This document shows positions 1 through 8,142 of a stretch of 64,000 nucleotides of DNA, one piece after another. The position numbers and the translations under genes are program-made. Location of the stretch: the NCBI RefSeq assembly GCF_002042885.1, contig NZ_MVFY01000006.1, forward strand, positions 1-64,000, in the 5' to 3' direction. The DNA is from Citrobacter portucalensis (GTDB lineage: Bacteria > Pseudomonadota > Gammaproteobacteria > Enterobacterales > Enterobacteriaceae). The number at the start of each line of letters is the position of its first letter. The first letter of the stretch is position 1. The notes under the pieces were generated by a model. It was not told where the DNA came from, ran no database searches, and saw only the letters and a program-made list of their open reading frames with translations.

Positions 1-32
1 TGAATTATAATGTGCTTTTAATCATGTTATCC

Positions 33-935
33 TTAACTATCCAAGGATAGTTTGCTTATGTATTCTGCGAAGGCTTTGTTATTCAATGATGCCCGGTTAT
101 ACATTATGAATAATTTTACTTTTGGTAATTCAAAATCGGTTTTAATTTCTTTAAATTTCAATGCTGGCTGATAAATTTCATAAATTTGTCTGGGGAGTGC
201 ACCAATAATATCCGTACTGGCGATAACGTTAGCAATCGAGAGTAAGGAGTCGCTACTAAAACCTACTTTATGGAATGCCATCGATTCGCTTGCACGGGAA
301 CGATAATCTTTAATGCCCTGATCTTCAGAGGAAAAATATGTAAATTGCTCTTGTTGAATTTGTTCGAGTGTGCTCGTTTCATTTATTCTGGGATGGTTGC
401 CACTGCACACTAAAACACAGTCAATAGTCTTGAAATGAGTACATACAATAGAACGATTGTGAACTGGCGTTGTTGTAATCACCAGATCGGCTTTACGATA
501 GGCAAGGATGTTTTCGGCCGTTTCTGCTGACATTAATATATCATGATGCTCAATTTCAATATCTGAATTTTCTCTGAGGCTATTAATTAAAGATGTCACA
601 TTCAGGTTGGTTGTAATTTGTGGGCTGTAGATGACGAATTTATTTTTCAGGCTGGAACCGTGCATGATATTGATGGTTTGTTCCAGATTATTGAGATTTT
701 TTTCAAGGTGAAGATGAAGGTTTACCCCTGTGACCGTAGGCGTAATGCCTTTGCCTGAGCGAATAAACAAGGGGTCGTTAAACTGTGTACGCAGTCGCTG
801 TAATGACTGGCTGACGGCTGAAGGGGTGATATACAGTGTTGCCGCAGCTTTACTGATGCTCAAATGTTGATAAATACATTCAAAAATTACCAACAGGTTA
901 AGATCGAATTTTTTGAGGTCATAGAGGTTAGCCAT
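33..935 (-). CDS. ybdO: LysR-family transcriptional regulator, YbdO (CitR)-like
   Basis: DNA-binding regulator of 300 residues. An N-terminal winged helix-turn-helix (about residues 5-65, with the LysR signature ISKAAATLYITPSAVSQSLQRL split over residues 25-46) is followed by a periplasmic-binding-protein-like effector domain. It closely resembles E. coli YbdO, which sits at the same place next to dsbG. I chose the ATG at 935 because a strong GGAAGG ribosome site lies 5 bases upstream and it gives the 300-residue length of the family; an upstream in-frame ATG at 974 lacks such a site. It is transcribed in the same direction as dsbG but 200 bases downstream of it. The E. coli protein has been renamed CitR in some work and linked to citrate genes; the ligand and targets here cannot be read from sequence. 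Confidence 0.85.
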   Translation of the reverse strand: MANLYDLKKFDLNLLVIFECIYQHLSISKAAATLYITPSAVSQSLQRLRTQFNDPLFIRSGKGITPTVTGVNLHLHLEKNLNNLEQTINIMHGSSLKNKFVIYSPQITTNLNVTSLINSLRENSDIEIEHHDILMSAETAENILAYRKADLVITTTPVHNRSIVCTHFKTIDCVLVCSGNHPRINETSTLEQIQQEQFTYFSSEDQGIKDYRSRASESMAFHKVGFSSDSLLSIANVIASTDIIGALPRQIYEIYQPALKFKEIKTDFELPKVKLFIMYNRASLNNKAFAEYISKLSLDS

Positions 936-1087
936 GCATACCTTCCTGTGATGGTAATGTATAGGATAATTCAATTGTTGAATAATTTAAATTCTAATCA
1001 TTCTTAGAGTTTATGTTTATGGCTTAATGAATAATTAACTTAAACTAAAATAACACAGATTGCTTGATGGTTACGATAAAAATACAT

Positions 1088-1126
1088 TTTAAAGAGTGAT
1101 TGAAATGAGAACCATAACAATCACTC
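1088..1126 (-). terminator. Intrinsic terminator after dsbG
   Basis: Nine-base inverted repeat (GAGTGATTG at 1094-1102 with its complement at 1118-1126) just past the dsbG stop on the minus strand, followed in that direction by a T/A-rich tail (TTTAAAATG). This fits a rho-independent terminator for dsbG that separates it from the LysR gene. Confidence 0.6.
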
Positions 1127-1138
1127 ATTCTGTTACCT

Positions 1139-1885
1139 TTATTTATTTCCCATAATAATATTTAATTTATCTTTATCGGGTAATCCCACTTCCTGTTGTA
1201 ACGTATCGTCTTTGCTCATGTAGTAGATCGCGGGCGTCACATTAGCACCTAAATCATCCATGAGTTTTTGGTTGATATTCAGTACTTTCATCTGTTCTGG
1301 ATGGACTGAAGCCGGGATTTCCAGCTTCATTTTCCCGCCGGATGCTTCATAGTCATGCCAGGTTTTGGCCGGATCTTTGGATGCCAGGATTGCAGCAGCG
1401 GTTGCCGGGCTTTCGGGCTTGATCACGCCAACCAGCAGCGTACGCAGCTGAACTTTACCGGAATCTACCCATGGGCGCGCCTGCTGCCAGAACTGTTTAC
1501 AATAAGGACAGAAGGGATCGGCAAACACGTAAACGATGACCGGGGCTTCTTTTTTCCCGTCCAGAATCCACGACGCTTTTTCCATTCGCTGCCACATCTC
1601 ACGTCCGGCAGGGGCATAGATCTCTTTTTCTATGAGCGCATTACTGAGGTTTTCGCCTTTTTCATTATACATGTAGCCGGAGATGGCATGTTTACCGTCA
1701 GGCGTGACATAGATAGTGACCCCCATGTCCTGGTATTTTCCCAGATAGCCTTTCATTCCACCCGGTGCGTCGAAGGGCTTCAGGATGGTAATTCCCTGTT
1801 TCTCAATGGCTTTAACAGGGGCAGGGAGCTCCTCTGCGTGCACGATAGCGGGGAGAAGAGTTAAGAGTAAGGTGCGTTTAAACAT
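1139..1885 (-). CDS. dsbG: Thiol:disulfide isomerase/reductase DsbG
   Basis: Periplasmic DsbC-family protein that isomerises wrong disulfides and reduces sulfenylated cysteines. The 248-residue precursor starts with a typical signal peptide cleaved after HA at residue 17. The N-terminal dimerisation region is followed by a thioredoxin fold with the active site CPYC at residues 126-129 and the cis-proline TP of NVTPAIYY near residue 217. Length and sequence match E. coli DsbG. In E. coli DsbG is kept reduced by DsbD and is induced by OxyR; an OxyR-type site lies about 40-75 bases upstream of this start, shared with the divergent ahpC region. Confidence 0.96.
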   Translation of the reverse strand: MFKRTLLLTLLPAIVHAEELPAPVKAIEKQGITILKPFDAPGGMKGYLGKYQDMGVTIYVTPDGKHAISGYMYNEKGENLSNALIEKEIYAPAGREMWQRMEKASWILDGKKEAPVIVYVFADPFCPYCKQFWQQARPWVDSGKVQLRTLLVGVIKPESPATAAAILASKDPAKTWHDYEASGGKMKLEIPASVHPEQMKVLNINQKLMDDLGANVTPAIYYMSKDDTLQQEVGLPDKDKLNIIMGNK

Positions 1886-1921
1886 TGATTTTCCTTATAA
1901 AATCAGCAGGAAAGTGGGCTT

Positions 1922-1958
1922 AATTGCAAAACCTATCACAGCCATAGGTAAGATCGAC
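1922..1958. promoter_or_regulatory. OxyR tetramer binding site between dsbG and ahpC
   Basis: The core CTAT (1933-1936), seven bases, ATAG (1944-1947) has the exact spacing of the inner half-sites of the OxyR consensus ATAGntnnnanCTAT-N7-ATAGntnnnanCTAT. The right half (1944-1958) also keeps T, A, C and A at consensus positions 6, 10, 12 and 14; the left half is weak outside CTAT. It lies immediately upstream of a plus-strand sigma-70 promoter and upstream of dsbG. OxyR control of both dsbG and ahpCF is established in E. coli; its use here is inferred. Confidence 0.75.
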
Positions 1959-1968
1959 GGTCTGTCGA

Positions 1969-1997
1969 TTGCCCTTTCTTTAGTTGGGTGATGTAAT
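1969..1997 (+). promoter_or_regulatory. Distal sigma-70 promoter toward ahpC (OxyR-dependent candidate)
   Basis: A TTGCCC -35 box at 1969-1974 and a TGTAAT -10 box at 1992-1997 are separated by exactly 17 bases. The OxyR-type site ends 10 bases before the -35 box, the usual place for an OxyR activator site. Start of transcription would be near 2004, about 255 bases before the ahpC ATG. Confidence 0.6.
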
Positions 1998-2003
1998 CCC
2001 CAT

Positions 2004-2122
2004 CGCTGTTACGACCTTTGTTAAGGTAATGTAGAGCGCAACACATAGCCAGCCCTGCTGGCACTGACGTTACCTGCGGGTAGCTCGGGTAATGAGGCTC
2101 CCTGCAAAGGGGGCCTTTTTTA
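2004..2122 (+). ncRNA. Candidate terminated leader / small RNA upstream of ahpC
   Basis: From the predicted start near 2004 to the terminator at 2122 the transcript would be about 118 nt. It can form a GCCAG/CTGGC hairpin around 2047-2061, a TTACC/GGTAA pairing between about 2070 and 2092, and the terminal GC-rich hairpin. No start codon with a ribosome site or convincing ORF is present. It may be a free small RNA made under OxyR control or an attenuated 5' leader of ahpC. Prediction only; I do not recognise a named family. Confidence 0.4.
2095..2122 (+). terminator. Intrinsic terminator in the ahpC leader
   Basis: The arms AGGCTCCC (2095-2102) and GGGGGCCT (2109-2116) pair over eight bases, with one G-T wobble, across a six-base loop. 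A run of six T follows at 2116-2121. It sits 138 bases before the ahpC start, between two predicted promoters. Confidence 0.7.
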
Positions 2123-2159
2123 CTTTTATCTTTAGGTTCACAACATGAGTTTGAGTGGG

Positions 2160-2188
2160 TTGTTAGTTAACGCTTATTGATTTGATAA
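2160..2188 (+). promoter_or_regulatory. Proximal sigma-70 promoter of ahpC
   Basis: TTGTTA (2160-2165) and TGATAA (2183-2188) are separated by 17 bases, with the ahpC ribosome site GGAGG downstream. It lies after the leader terminator and could supply basal ahpCF transcription independently of the distal promoter. Confidence 0.55.
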
Positions 2189-2259
2189 AGGAAACGCATT
2201 AGCCCTGCGAAGAGATTTTCGTTAACTTATCTCTCAACGAAAACACGGAGGAAGTACAG

Positions 2260-2823
2260 ATGTCTTTGATTAATACCAAAATTAAACCTTTCAAAAACCA
2301 GGCGTTCAAAAACGGTGAGTTCATCGAAGTAACCGAGAAAGATACCGAAGGTCGCTGGAGCGTCTTCTTCTTCTACCCGGCTGACTTTACTTTCGTATGC
2401 CCGACCGAGCTGGGTGACGTTGCAGACCATTACGAAGAACTGCAGAAACTGGGCGTAGATGTGTATTCCGTGTCTACCGACACCCACTTCACCCACAAAG
2501 CATGGCACAGCAGCTCTGAAACCATCGCGAAAATCAAATACGCGATGATCGGCGACCCGACTGGCGCCCTGACCCGTAACTTTGACAACATGCGTGAAGA
2601 TGAAGGTCTGGCTGACCGCGCAACCTTCGTTGTTGACCCGCAGGGTATCATCCAGGCAATCGAAGTTACTGCTGAAGGTATCGGCCGTGATGCGTCTGAC
2701 CTGCTGCGTAAAATCAAAGCAGCACAGTACGTCGCTTCCCACCCAGGTGAAGTTTGCCCGGCAAAATGGAAAGAAGGTGAAGCAACCTTAGCGCCATCTC
2801 TGGACCTGGTTGGTAAAATCTAA
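2260..2823 (+). CDS. ahpC: Alkyl hydroperoxide reductase peroxidase subunit AhpC
   Basis: Typical 2-Cys peroxiredoxin of 187 residues that reduces hydrogen peroxide, organic hydroperoxides and peroxynitrite in the cytoplasm. The peroxidatic cysteine is C47 in [11 protein letters not shown] and the resolving cysteine is C166 in [12 protein letters not shown] strong GGAGG site precedes the ATG. ahpF follows 154 bases downstream, beyond a REP sequence and a palindrome that probably lower ahpF expression relative to ahpC. Codon use is strongly biased to optimal codons, as expected for a very abundant protein. Confidence 0.98.
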   Translation: MSLINTKIKPFKNQAFKNGEFIEVTEKDTEGRWSVFFFYPADFTFVCPTELGDVADHYEELQKLGVDVYSVSTDTHFTHKAWHSSSETIAKIKYAMIGDPTGALTRNFDNMREDEGLADRATFVVDPQGIIQAIEVTAEGIGRDASDLLRKIKAAQYVASHPGEVCPAKWKEGEATLAPSLDLVGKI

Positions 2824-2835
2824 GTCGCATAGTTT

Positions 2836-2864
2836 GTAGGCCGGATAAACGTAGTGCATCCGGC
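2836..2864. repeat. REP (repetitive extragenic palindrome) between ahpC and ahpF
   Basis: Single REP-type unit reading GTAGGCCGGATAA on one arm and GCATCCGGC on the other, matching the enterobacterial REP consensus. REPs in operon gaps commonly stabilise the upstream mRNA. Confidence 0.75.
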
Positions 2865-2870
2865 ATTCCA

Positions 2871-2890
2871 CAGGCGCAAATTTGCGCCTG
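2871..2890 (+). terminator. Perfect palindrome in the ahpC-ahpF gap, likely attenuator
   Basis: Twenty-base perfect palindrome centred on AAATTT (arms CAGGCGCAAA and TTTGCGCCTG) followed by TTTC. The short T tract suggests partial termination or an RNA-stabilising hairpin rather than a full stop, so that ahpF is made at a lower level than ahpC. Confidence 0.45.
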
Positions 2891-2977
2891 TTTCATTCCA
2901 GCACCATGACGCAAGTTGCATTAATGCAGTCCCGCAAAATCGGCTTGCATGATGATGTTTTCAGAGAGGGAAGAAGA

Positions 2978-4543
2978 ATGCTCGACACAAATATGAAAAC
3001 CCAGCTCAGGGCTTACCTTGAGAAACTGACCAAACCTGTTGAGCTGATTGCGACGCTGGATGACAGCGCTAAATCGGCAGAAATCAAGGAACTGCTGACT
3101 GAAATTGCTGAACTGTCAGAAAAAGTCACCTTCAAAGAAGACAATACTCTGGCGGTGCGTAAGCCATCGTTCCTGATTACCAATCCCGGTTCTCACCAGG
3201 GGCCGCGTTTTGCCGGTTCTCCGCTGGGCCATGAGTTTACCTCTCTGGTGCTGGCGCTGTTGTGGACCGGTGGCCATCCGTCAAAAGAGGCGCAGACGTT
3301 GCTGGAGCAGATCCGCGATCTCGACGGTGATTTTGAATTTGAAACCTATTATTCACTTTCCTGCCATAACTGCCCGGACGTGGTGCAGGCGCTGAACCTG
3401 ATGGCGGTGCTGAACCCACGTATCAAACATACGGCGATTGACGGCGGTACTTTCCAGAACGAAATCACCGATCGTAACGTGATGGGTGTTCCGGCGGTAT
3501 TTATGAACGGCAAAGAGTTCGGTCAGGGGCGTATGACGCTGACTGAGATCGTGGCGAAAGTGGATACTGGCGCAGAAAAACGTGCGGCTGAAGAGCTGAA
3601 TAAGCGCGATGCTTATGACGTATTGATTGTCGGTTCTGGTCCTGCAGGTGCGGCGGCAGCGGTGTACTCTGCACGTAAAGGCATTCGCACCGGTCTGATG
3701 GGCGAACGTTTTGGCGGTCAGGTCCTTGATACTGTTGATATTGAAAACTATATCTCAGTACCGAAAACTGAAGGTCAGAAACTGGCAGGCGCGCTGAAAG
3801 CACACGTTGATGATTATGATGTCGATGTGATTGACAGCCAGAGCGCGAGCAAACTCATTCCAGCAGCGCAGGAAGGCGGTTTGCATCAGATTGAAACGGC
3901 CTCCGGCGCGGTGCTGAAAGCACGTAGCATTATCATCGCCACCGGCGCGAAATGGCGCAACATGAACGTTCCGGGTGAAGATCAGTATCGCACCAAAGGC
4001 GTAACCTACTGCCCTCACTGTGATGGCCCGCTGTTTAAAGGCAAGCGTGTTGCGGTGATTGGCGGCGGTAACTCCGGCGTTGAAGCGGCTATCGACCTGG
4101 CAGGTATTGTTGAACATGTGACGCTGCTGGAGTTTGCTCCTGAAATGAAGGCCGATCAGGTGCTGCAAAATAAGCTTCGCAGTCTGAAAAACGTCGACAT
4201 CATTCTGAATGCGCAAACGACAGAAGTGAAAGGCGATGGCAGCAAAGTTACTGGCCTGGAGTATCGTGACCGTGTGAGCGGCGATGTTCACAATGTGGAA
4301 CTGGCCGGTATTTTTGTTCAGATTGGGCTGCTACCGAACACCAACTGGCTGGAAGGTGCCGTTGAACGTAACCGTATGGGTGAAATCATCATCGATGCCA
4401 AGTGCGAAACCAGCGTGAAAGGCGTTTTCGCTGCCGGTGACTGCACCACCGTACCGTATAAGCAGATTATCATCGCGACAGGTGAAGGCGCGAAGGCCTC
4501 GTTAAGTTCGTTTGATTATCTGATTCGCACGACAGTAGCATAA
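2978..4543 (+). CDS. ahpF: Alkyl hydroperoxide reductase flavoprotein subunit AhpF
   Basis: FAD- and NADH-dependent disulfide reductase of 521 residues that regenerates AhpC. The N-terminal tandem thioredoxin-like domain carries the CHNC redox pair at residues 129-132. The thioredoxin-reductase-like part has the FAD motif [10 protein letters not shown] near residue 217, CPHC at 345-348, an NADH-binding [10 protein letters not shown], and a C-terminal second FAD motif ([15 protein letters not shown]). The ATG at 2978 follows GAAGAAG and gives the exact family length; upstream in-frame ATGs would add residues not found in homologues. Second gene of the ahpCF operon. Confidence 0.97.
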   Translation: MLDTNMKTQLRAYLEKLTKPVELIATLDDSAKSAEIKELLTEIAELSEKVTFKEDNTLAVRKPSFLITNPGSHQGPRFAGSPLGHEFTSLVLALLWTGGHPSKEAQTLLEQIRDLDGDFEFETYYSLSCHNCPDVVQALNLMAVLNPRIKHTAIDGGTFQNEITDRNVMGVPAVFMNGKEFGQGRMTLTEIVAKVDTGAEKRAAEELNKRDAYDVLIVGSGPAGAAAAVYSARKGIRTGLMGERFGGQVLDTVDIENYISVPKTEGQKLAGALKAHVDDYDVDVIDSQSASKLIPAAQEGGLHQIETASGAVLKARSIIIATGAKWRNMNVPGEDQYRTKGVTYCPHCDGPLFKGKRVAVIGGGNSGVEAAIDLAGIVEHVTLLEFAPEMKADQVLQNKLRSLKNVDIILNAQTTEVKGDGSKVTGLEYRDRVSGDVHNVELAGIFVQIGLLPNTNWLEGAVERNRMGEIIIDAKCETSVKGVFAAGDCTTVPYKQIIIATGEGAKASLSSFDYLIRTTVA

Positions 4544-4572
4544 AAAAAGTAAGACTCACCTGCAATGCCAAA

Positions 4573-4602
4573 ACCGCCAGTCATCCGCTGGCGGTTTTTT
4601 AT
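4573..4602 (+). terminator. Intrinsic terminator of ahpCF
   Basis: Eight-base stem ACCGCCAG/CTGGCGGT with a seven-base loop followed by TTTTTTATT, 30 bases after the ahpF stop. Confidence 0.85.
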
Positions 4603-4766
4603 TTCCATACACTTAAATTGTCAATTCTTGAAACAATAAACCGTTTAAAACATTCACTTAATTAGCCTGATCATTATTTTCATCAAAGAAAGAGAGGGCG
4701 TTATCTTTATTATATTAACCTGCATTATTTTTTCATTTGTTGTGTGAATAAATGGTTGGTTAATTC

Positions 4767-5321
4767 ATGGGTGAAATATATGAAACCCTGACGATCTTTG
4801 AATCGACAGGGTTATTGTTACGTGATTTTTTTATCTCTCACGATAGTTACACGCTGAAAGCGGCTTATTCAGCTTTAGATACAAATGCCTCAACGCTAAC
4901 AGAGCAGGAGTGGCTGGAGGCGGAGTACGACTTCAATGCACTATTTGTTGGGCCGCAGACGCTAAAAGCCCCGCCGTTCGCTTCGGTATACCTTGAAGAA
5001 GATGCCCTCGTAATGGGTAAATCAACCTTAAGCATTCGGGAATTCATGGCAAATATAGGTCTATCTATAAACCATGTAAATAATATCCCGGATGATCATA
5101 TTTCCTGCGTATTGGAATTAGCAGTTTTATTATCGGCTAATGCCAGGATATCAGCAGAATACCAGATCGTTATGACTCGATATGTAATTGAGTATATATC
5201 GATGTGGATGCCCGCGTATATAGAAAAAATACATATAAATGCACAAACCGTTACGTTGAAAAACGTCGCGGAAAGGTTGTCTTTTTGGCTTGATGAATTA
5301 AACACGAGAGTATCAATATGA
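4767..5321 (+). CDS. TorD/DmsD-family molybdoenzyme maturation chaperone
   Basis: Cytoplasmic redox-enzyme maturation chaperone of 184 residues, expected to bind the twin-arginine signal of the next gene product and to help insert the molybdenum cofactor before export. All-alpha composition and the family signatures are visible: EAEYDFNALFVGP followed by APPFASVYLE (residues 50-75), and PDDHISCVLELAVL (about 106-120), which corresponds to the (E)PDH motif. First gene of a four-gene operon whose stops and starts overlap; its ATGA overlaps the catalytic-subunit start by 4 bases. The 165 bases upstream are AT-rich and I could not define a clear FNR site. Divergent enough from E. coli TorD, DmsD and YcdY that I assign family only. 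Confidence 0.8.
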   Translation: MGEIYETLTIFESTGLLLRDFFISHDSYTLKAAYSALDTNASTLTEQEWLEAEYDFNALFVGPQTLKAPPFASVYLEEDALVMGKSTLSIREFMANIGLSINHVNNIPDDHISCVLELAVLLSANARISAEYQIVMTRYVIEYISMWMPAYIEKIHINAQTVTLKNVAERLSFWLDELNTRVSI

Positions 5322-7588
5322 GTAATGGACCGGGAGTTCTGAACAGACGTTCATTTTTGAAAGGGTTGATTGCCCTTGGAACGGTGGCTGCCCTGCCAGG
5401 GGGATTGCTGACTTCACGCTGTGCATTGGCGCAACCGCCAATTCCGTTTAATCCCAAAACCTACAAAATCTATCGTAACGCCTGTCCACGTAACTGCTAT
5501 GACACTTGTAGCCTGAAAACCTGGGTGAAGGATGACGTCATCACCTTTGTGGAAGGCGCGCCTGAATCAACGTTTACGCATGGAACTCCGTGTGTGAAGG
5601 GATTGAGCTATCCACGTAGGGTATACAGCCCAGACCGCATTAAATATCCGATGGTTCAGGATGTTCGCGGCAGCGGTAACTGGCGTCGTATCTCCTGGGA
5701 TGAAGCAATGCAGCGCATTGCGACCAAGATGCTGGAGATTAAAAAGAAAGATGGTTCAATGTTGGGTCTGGCGCTGACCAAGTACTCAGGCAAATTTGGT
5801 GTATTGAACTATGCCGTTGAAGGGATGATGTCTTCACTGGGTTACACCACCCGTTTTGCCGGAACACCTTGCTGGCCAGCCGGTATCGACGCGCAAAACT
5901 ACGACATGGGCGACATGTGGTGTAACGACCCGGAAGATATGGTGAAAGCCAAATACATTATTATCTGGGGCGCTAACCCGGCCTGGTGCTCTATGCACAC
6001 CATGAAGTACATCTATCAGGCGCGGGAAAAAGGCGCAAAAGTGGTCGTTATCGATCCACTGTTAACCCAAACCGCTGCGAAAGCCGATCTCTATTTACGC
6101 GTTCGCCCAGGATCAGATGGCGCTCTGGCGCTGGGCATGGCACGCCACCTGGTGGACAAAGGATTGGTTGATCAGGATTTCGTTAACAACTATTCCCATG
6201 GCTATGCTGAATTTGAAGAGTATTTGCGTAATAACGTTACCGTAGAGTGGGCATCTGAGATTTGCGGGCTGTCGGCGGATGTTATTCGCCAGTTGGCGGA
6301 AGAATTTACCGCGGTTAACCCTGCTACCGTGTGGATTGGCTACGGCATGCAGCGCCATGTCAACGGCGGCGCTAACGTACGGGCGATCGATGCCTTTGTG
6401 GCAATGACCGGCAATATTGGCATTGAGGGCGGTGGCGCTCGCTACGGTCATTTGCATACCTGGGGCTTTAACTACAATGCCATGTTGCAGAAGCCACCGG
6501 TAGGCTCTATCGGGATGCCGGGGGCGGCGGGCACAACCAGCGAGTTTGGTTCTGCGGGGGAAGTCGCACAGTATTCCGATCGCTCGTTGAATATCAACCA
6601 GACCGCAAAGGGAATTCTGGAAGCCAATGAGCCGCCTGTCCGAATGCTTTGGGTTGCCTGTAAGAACCCGTTTGCTCAGGATTTTGATCGCAGCAAGATG
6701 GAAAAAGCATTCGAAAAACTGGAAATGGTGGTGTGCGCCGACCAATTCTTTAACGAGACCGTCCAGCATGCCGATATCGTTTTGCCTGTCACCACAGCCT
6801 TTGAAGAGTGGAACGTAGACGCCTCATATTGGCACTACTGGCTCTCAATCAACCAGCCTGCAATTAAGCCAATGTATGAGGCAAAATGCGATCTGGAAAT
6901 CGCCGTTTTACTTTCCCGCACAATCAACAAGCTGGAGCCGGGTTCTTGCACATTCCCGCAGGAGTTCGATCATAAGCGCTGGCTGGACCAGGAGTTCAAT
7001 GACGGAATGGCCAAAATGTTTGGTATCTCCTCCTGGGATGATTTACTGGAAGGGCCGAAAAAAGCCATTCTGCCAAGTTCTGCGGCCTGGTATGACCGTA
7101 AGTTTAAAACGCCCTCTGGAAAGTTTGAGTTCAAATCTGAGCTGTGTGAGAAAAATGGTCATACGGCGCTGCCGGAATACAAACCGGAGGCAAAAAGCAC
7201 GTTGCCATTCCACCTGTTTACGCCGCATGTCCAGTTCGGTATCCATTCCCAATTCATCAACCTTGACTGGATGCAGGTCTTCTATCCTGAACCGTTTGTT
7301 TATATGCACCCGGTTTCCGCCGGGAAAAGAGGCATCGCTGAAAATGACCTGGTGAAAGTGTTTAACACCGCAGGTGAGGTGGAGTTACGTGCGAAGGTAA
7401 CCGCTAACGTTCCGGAGGATTTCCTGGTGATGTACGAGGCGTGGTTCCCGAAACGGAAATACAACGTTCAAAACGTTGTGGCGGATACTCCGGCCGATAT
7501 GGGCTTGATGAAAACTGGTGCGCCAGGTGCGGCCATCCATAGTCAGTTTGCGGACATCATTTTGATCGATAAAGGAGCAGCGGCATGA
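5318..7588 (+). CDS. Tat-exported molybdopterin oxidoreductase catalytic subunit (DmsA-like)
   Basis: Catalytic subunit of 756 residues in the DMSO-reductase superfamily. A twin-arginine signal (NRRSFLKG, residues 9-16, then a hydrophobic stretch ending ALA) predicts export in folded form to the periplasmic side. The N-terminal [4Fe-4S] ligands are C56, C60 and C64 in ACPRNCYDTC plus C92 in TPCVKG. Three molybdopterin-domain blocks follow, including GANPAWC, GANVRAIDAFVAMTGNIGIEGGG and a C-terminal dinucleotide-binding domain. The probable metal ligand is C185 in GTPCWPAG, rather than the serine of true DMSO reductase; this is my alignment by eye. It is followed by its Fe-S and anchor subunits. 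The natural substrate is unknown: sulfoxide, thiosulfate/polysulfide or another oxyanion are all possible. A similar cluster occurs at this site in Salmonella, as I recall. Confidence 0.85.
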   Translation: MSNGPGVLNRRSFLKGLIALGTVAALPGGLLTSRCALAQPPIPFNPKTYKIYRNACPRNCYDTCSLKTWVKDDVITFVEGAPESTFTHGTPCVKGLSYPRRVYSPDRIKYPMVQDVRGSGNWRRISWDEAMQRIATKMLEIKKKDGSMLGLALTKYSGKFGVLNYAVEGMMSSLGYTTRFAGTPCWPAGIDAQNYDMGDMWCNDPEDMVKAKYIIIWGANPAWCSMHTMKYIYQAREKGAKVVVIDPLLTQTAAKADLYLRVRPGSDGALALGMARHLVDKGLVDQDFVNNYSHGYAEFEEYLRNNVTVEWASEICGLSADVIRQLAEEFTAVNPATVWIGYGMQRHVNGGANVRAIDAFVAMTGNIGIEGGGARYGHLHTWGFNYNAMLQKPPVGSIGMPGAAGTTSEFGSAGEVAQYSDRSLNINQTAKGILEANEPPVRMLWVACKNPFAQDFDRSKMEKAFEKLEMVVCADQFFNETVQHADIVLPVTTAFEEWNVDASYWHYWLSINQPAIKPMYEAKCDLEIAVLLSRTINKLEPGSCTFPQEFDHKRWLDQEFNDGMAKMFGISSWDDLLEGPKKAILPSSAAWYDRKFKTPSGKFEFKSELCEKNGHTALPEYKPEAKSTLPFHLFTPHVQFGIHSQFINLDWMQVFYPEPFVYMHPVSAGKRGIAENDLVKVFNTAGEVELRAKVTANVPEDFLVMYEAWFPKRKYNVQNVVADTPADMGLMKTGAPGAAIHSQFADIILIDKGAAA

Positions 7589-8142
7589 GGCGCGCGTTTT
7601 TAGTTAATAGCGATAAGTGTATCGGCTGCCGTGGCTGTGCGATGGCGTGTAAGAGTTTTAACCAGCTGGAGCCAGAACGTTTCTGGCGCTACGTCTACCC
7701 GCTGGATAAAGAAATTTATCCGCATGAAGAGCGAGCGTTCTACTCGCTGGCCTGTAACCACTGCGAAAATCCGGCCTGCCTGGCAGCTTGTCCGGTAGAG
7801 GCGTACACCAAACGTGAGGATGGCGTTGTAGTGCATAACCCGGAACGTTGTATCGGATGCAAAAACTGTATTCGCAACTGTCCATACGGTGCGCCGCGCT
7901 TTAATGAAGAGACGAAAAAAGCGGAAAAATGCAGCATGTGCTATGAGCGTCTTGATGTTGGCATGCAGCCGGCGTGCGTGAATGCCTGTCCGGTAGGTGC
8001 GCTGACGCTTATCGATCTGGATGCCGATCCTATACCTGATAATGCGGTGCAGTATCCGCCGGGATTCCCGCGTATGCCGCAGCTTAATCCTGGCACGCGT
8101 TTTATCCTTGCGCGTCAACCAAAGCAGCCGGAGGCCAAGTAA
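7585..8142 (+). CDS. Four-cluster ferredoxin-like electron-transfer subunit (DmsB-like)
   Basis: 185-residue protein carrying four [4Fe-4S] cysteine groups: CIGCRGCAMACK at 12-23, CNHCENPACLAACP near 54-67, CIGCKNCIRNCP near 90-101, and CSMCYERLDVGMQPACVNACP near 115-135. This is the DmsB/NrfC/PhsB arrangement, passing electrons from the membrane anchor to the molybdoenzyme. It has no signal peptide, so it would be carried across by the Tat signal of its partner. Its start overlaps the catalytic-subunit stop by 4 bases (ATGA), and its stop overlaps the anchor start by 1 base (TAATG), indicating translational coupling. It is somewhat shorter than E. coli DmsB (about 205 residues). Confidence 0.9.
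   Translation: MRRAFLVNSDKCIGCRGCAMACKSFNQLEPERFWRYVYPLDKEIYPHEERAFYSLACNHCENPACLAACPVEAYTKREDGVVVHNPERCIGCKNCIRNCPYGAPRFNEETKKAEKCSMCYERLDVGMQPACVNACPVGALTLIDLDADPIPDNAVQYPPGFPRMPQLNPGTRFILARQPKQPEAK

Noticed and set aside
1355-1864. 169-codon plus-strand open frame opposite dsbG
   Set aside because: Antisense shadow of dsbG: no ribosome site, no family-like composition, and the minus-strand reading is a complete, well-known protein.
4618-4766. Possible FNR box before the molybdoenzyme operon
   Set aside because: Candidate half-sites (near 4620 and 4670-4690) have wrong spacing or only about half of the consensus bases; not strong enough to list.
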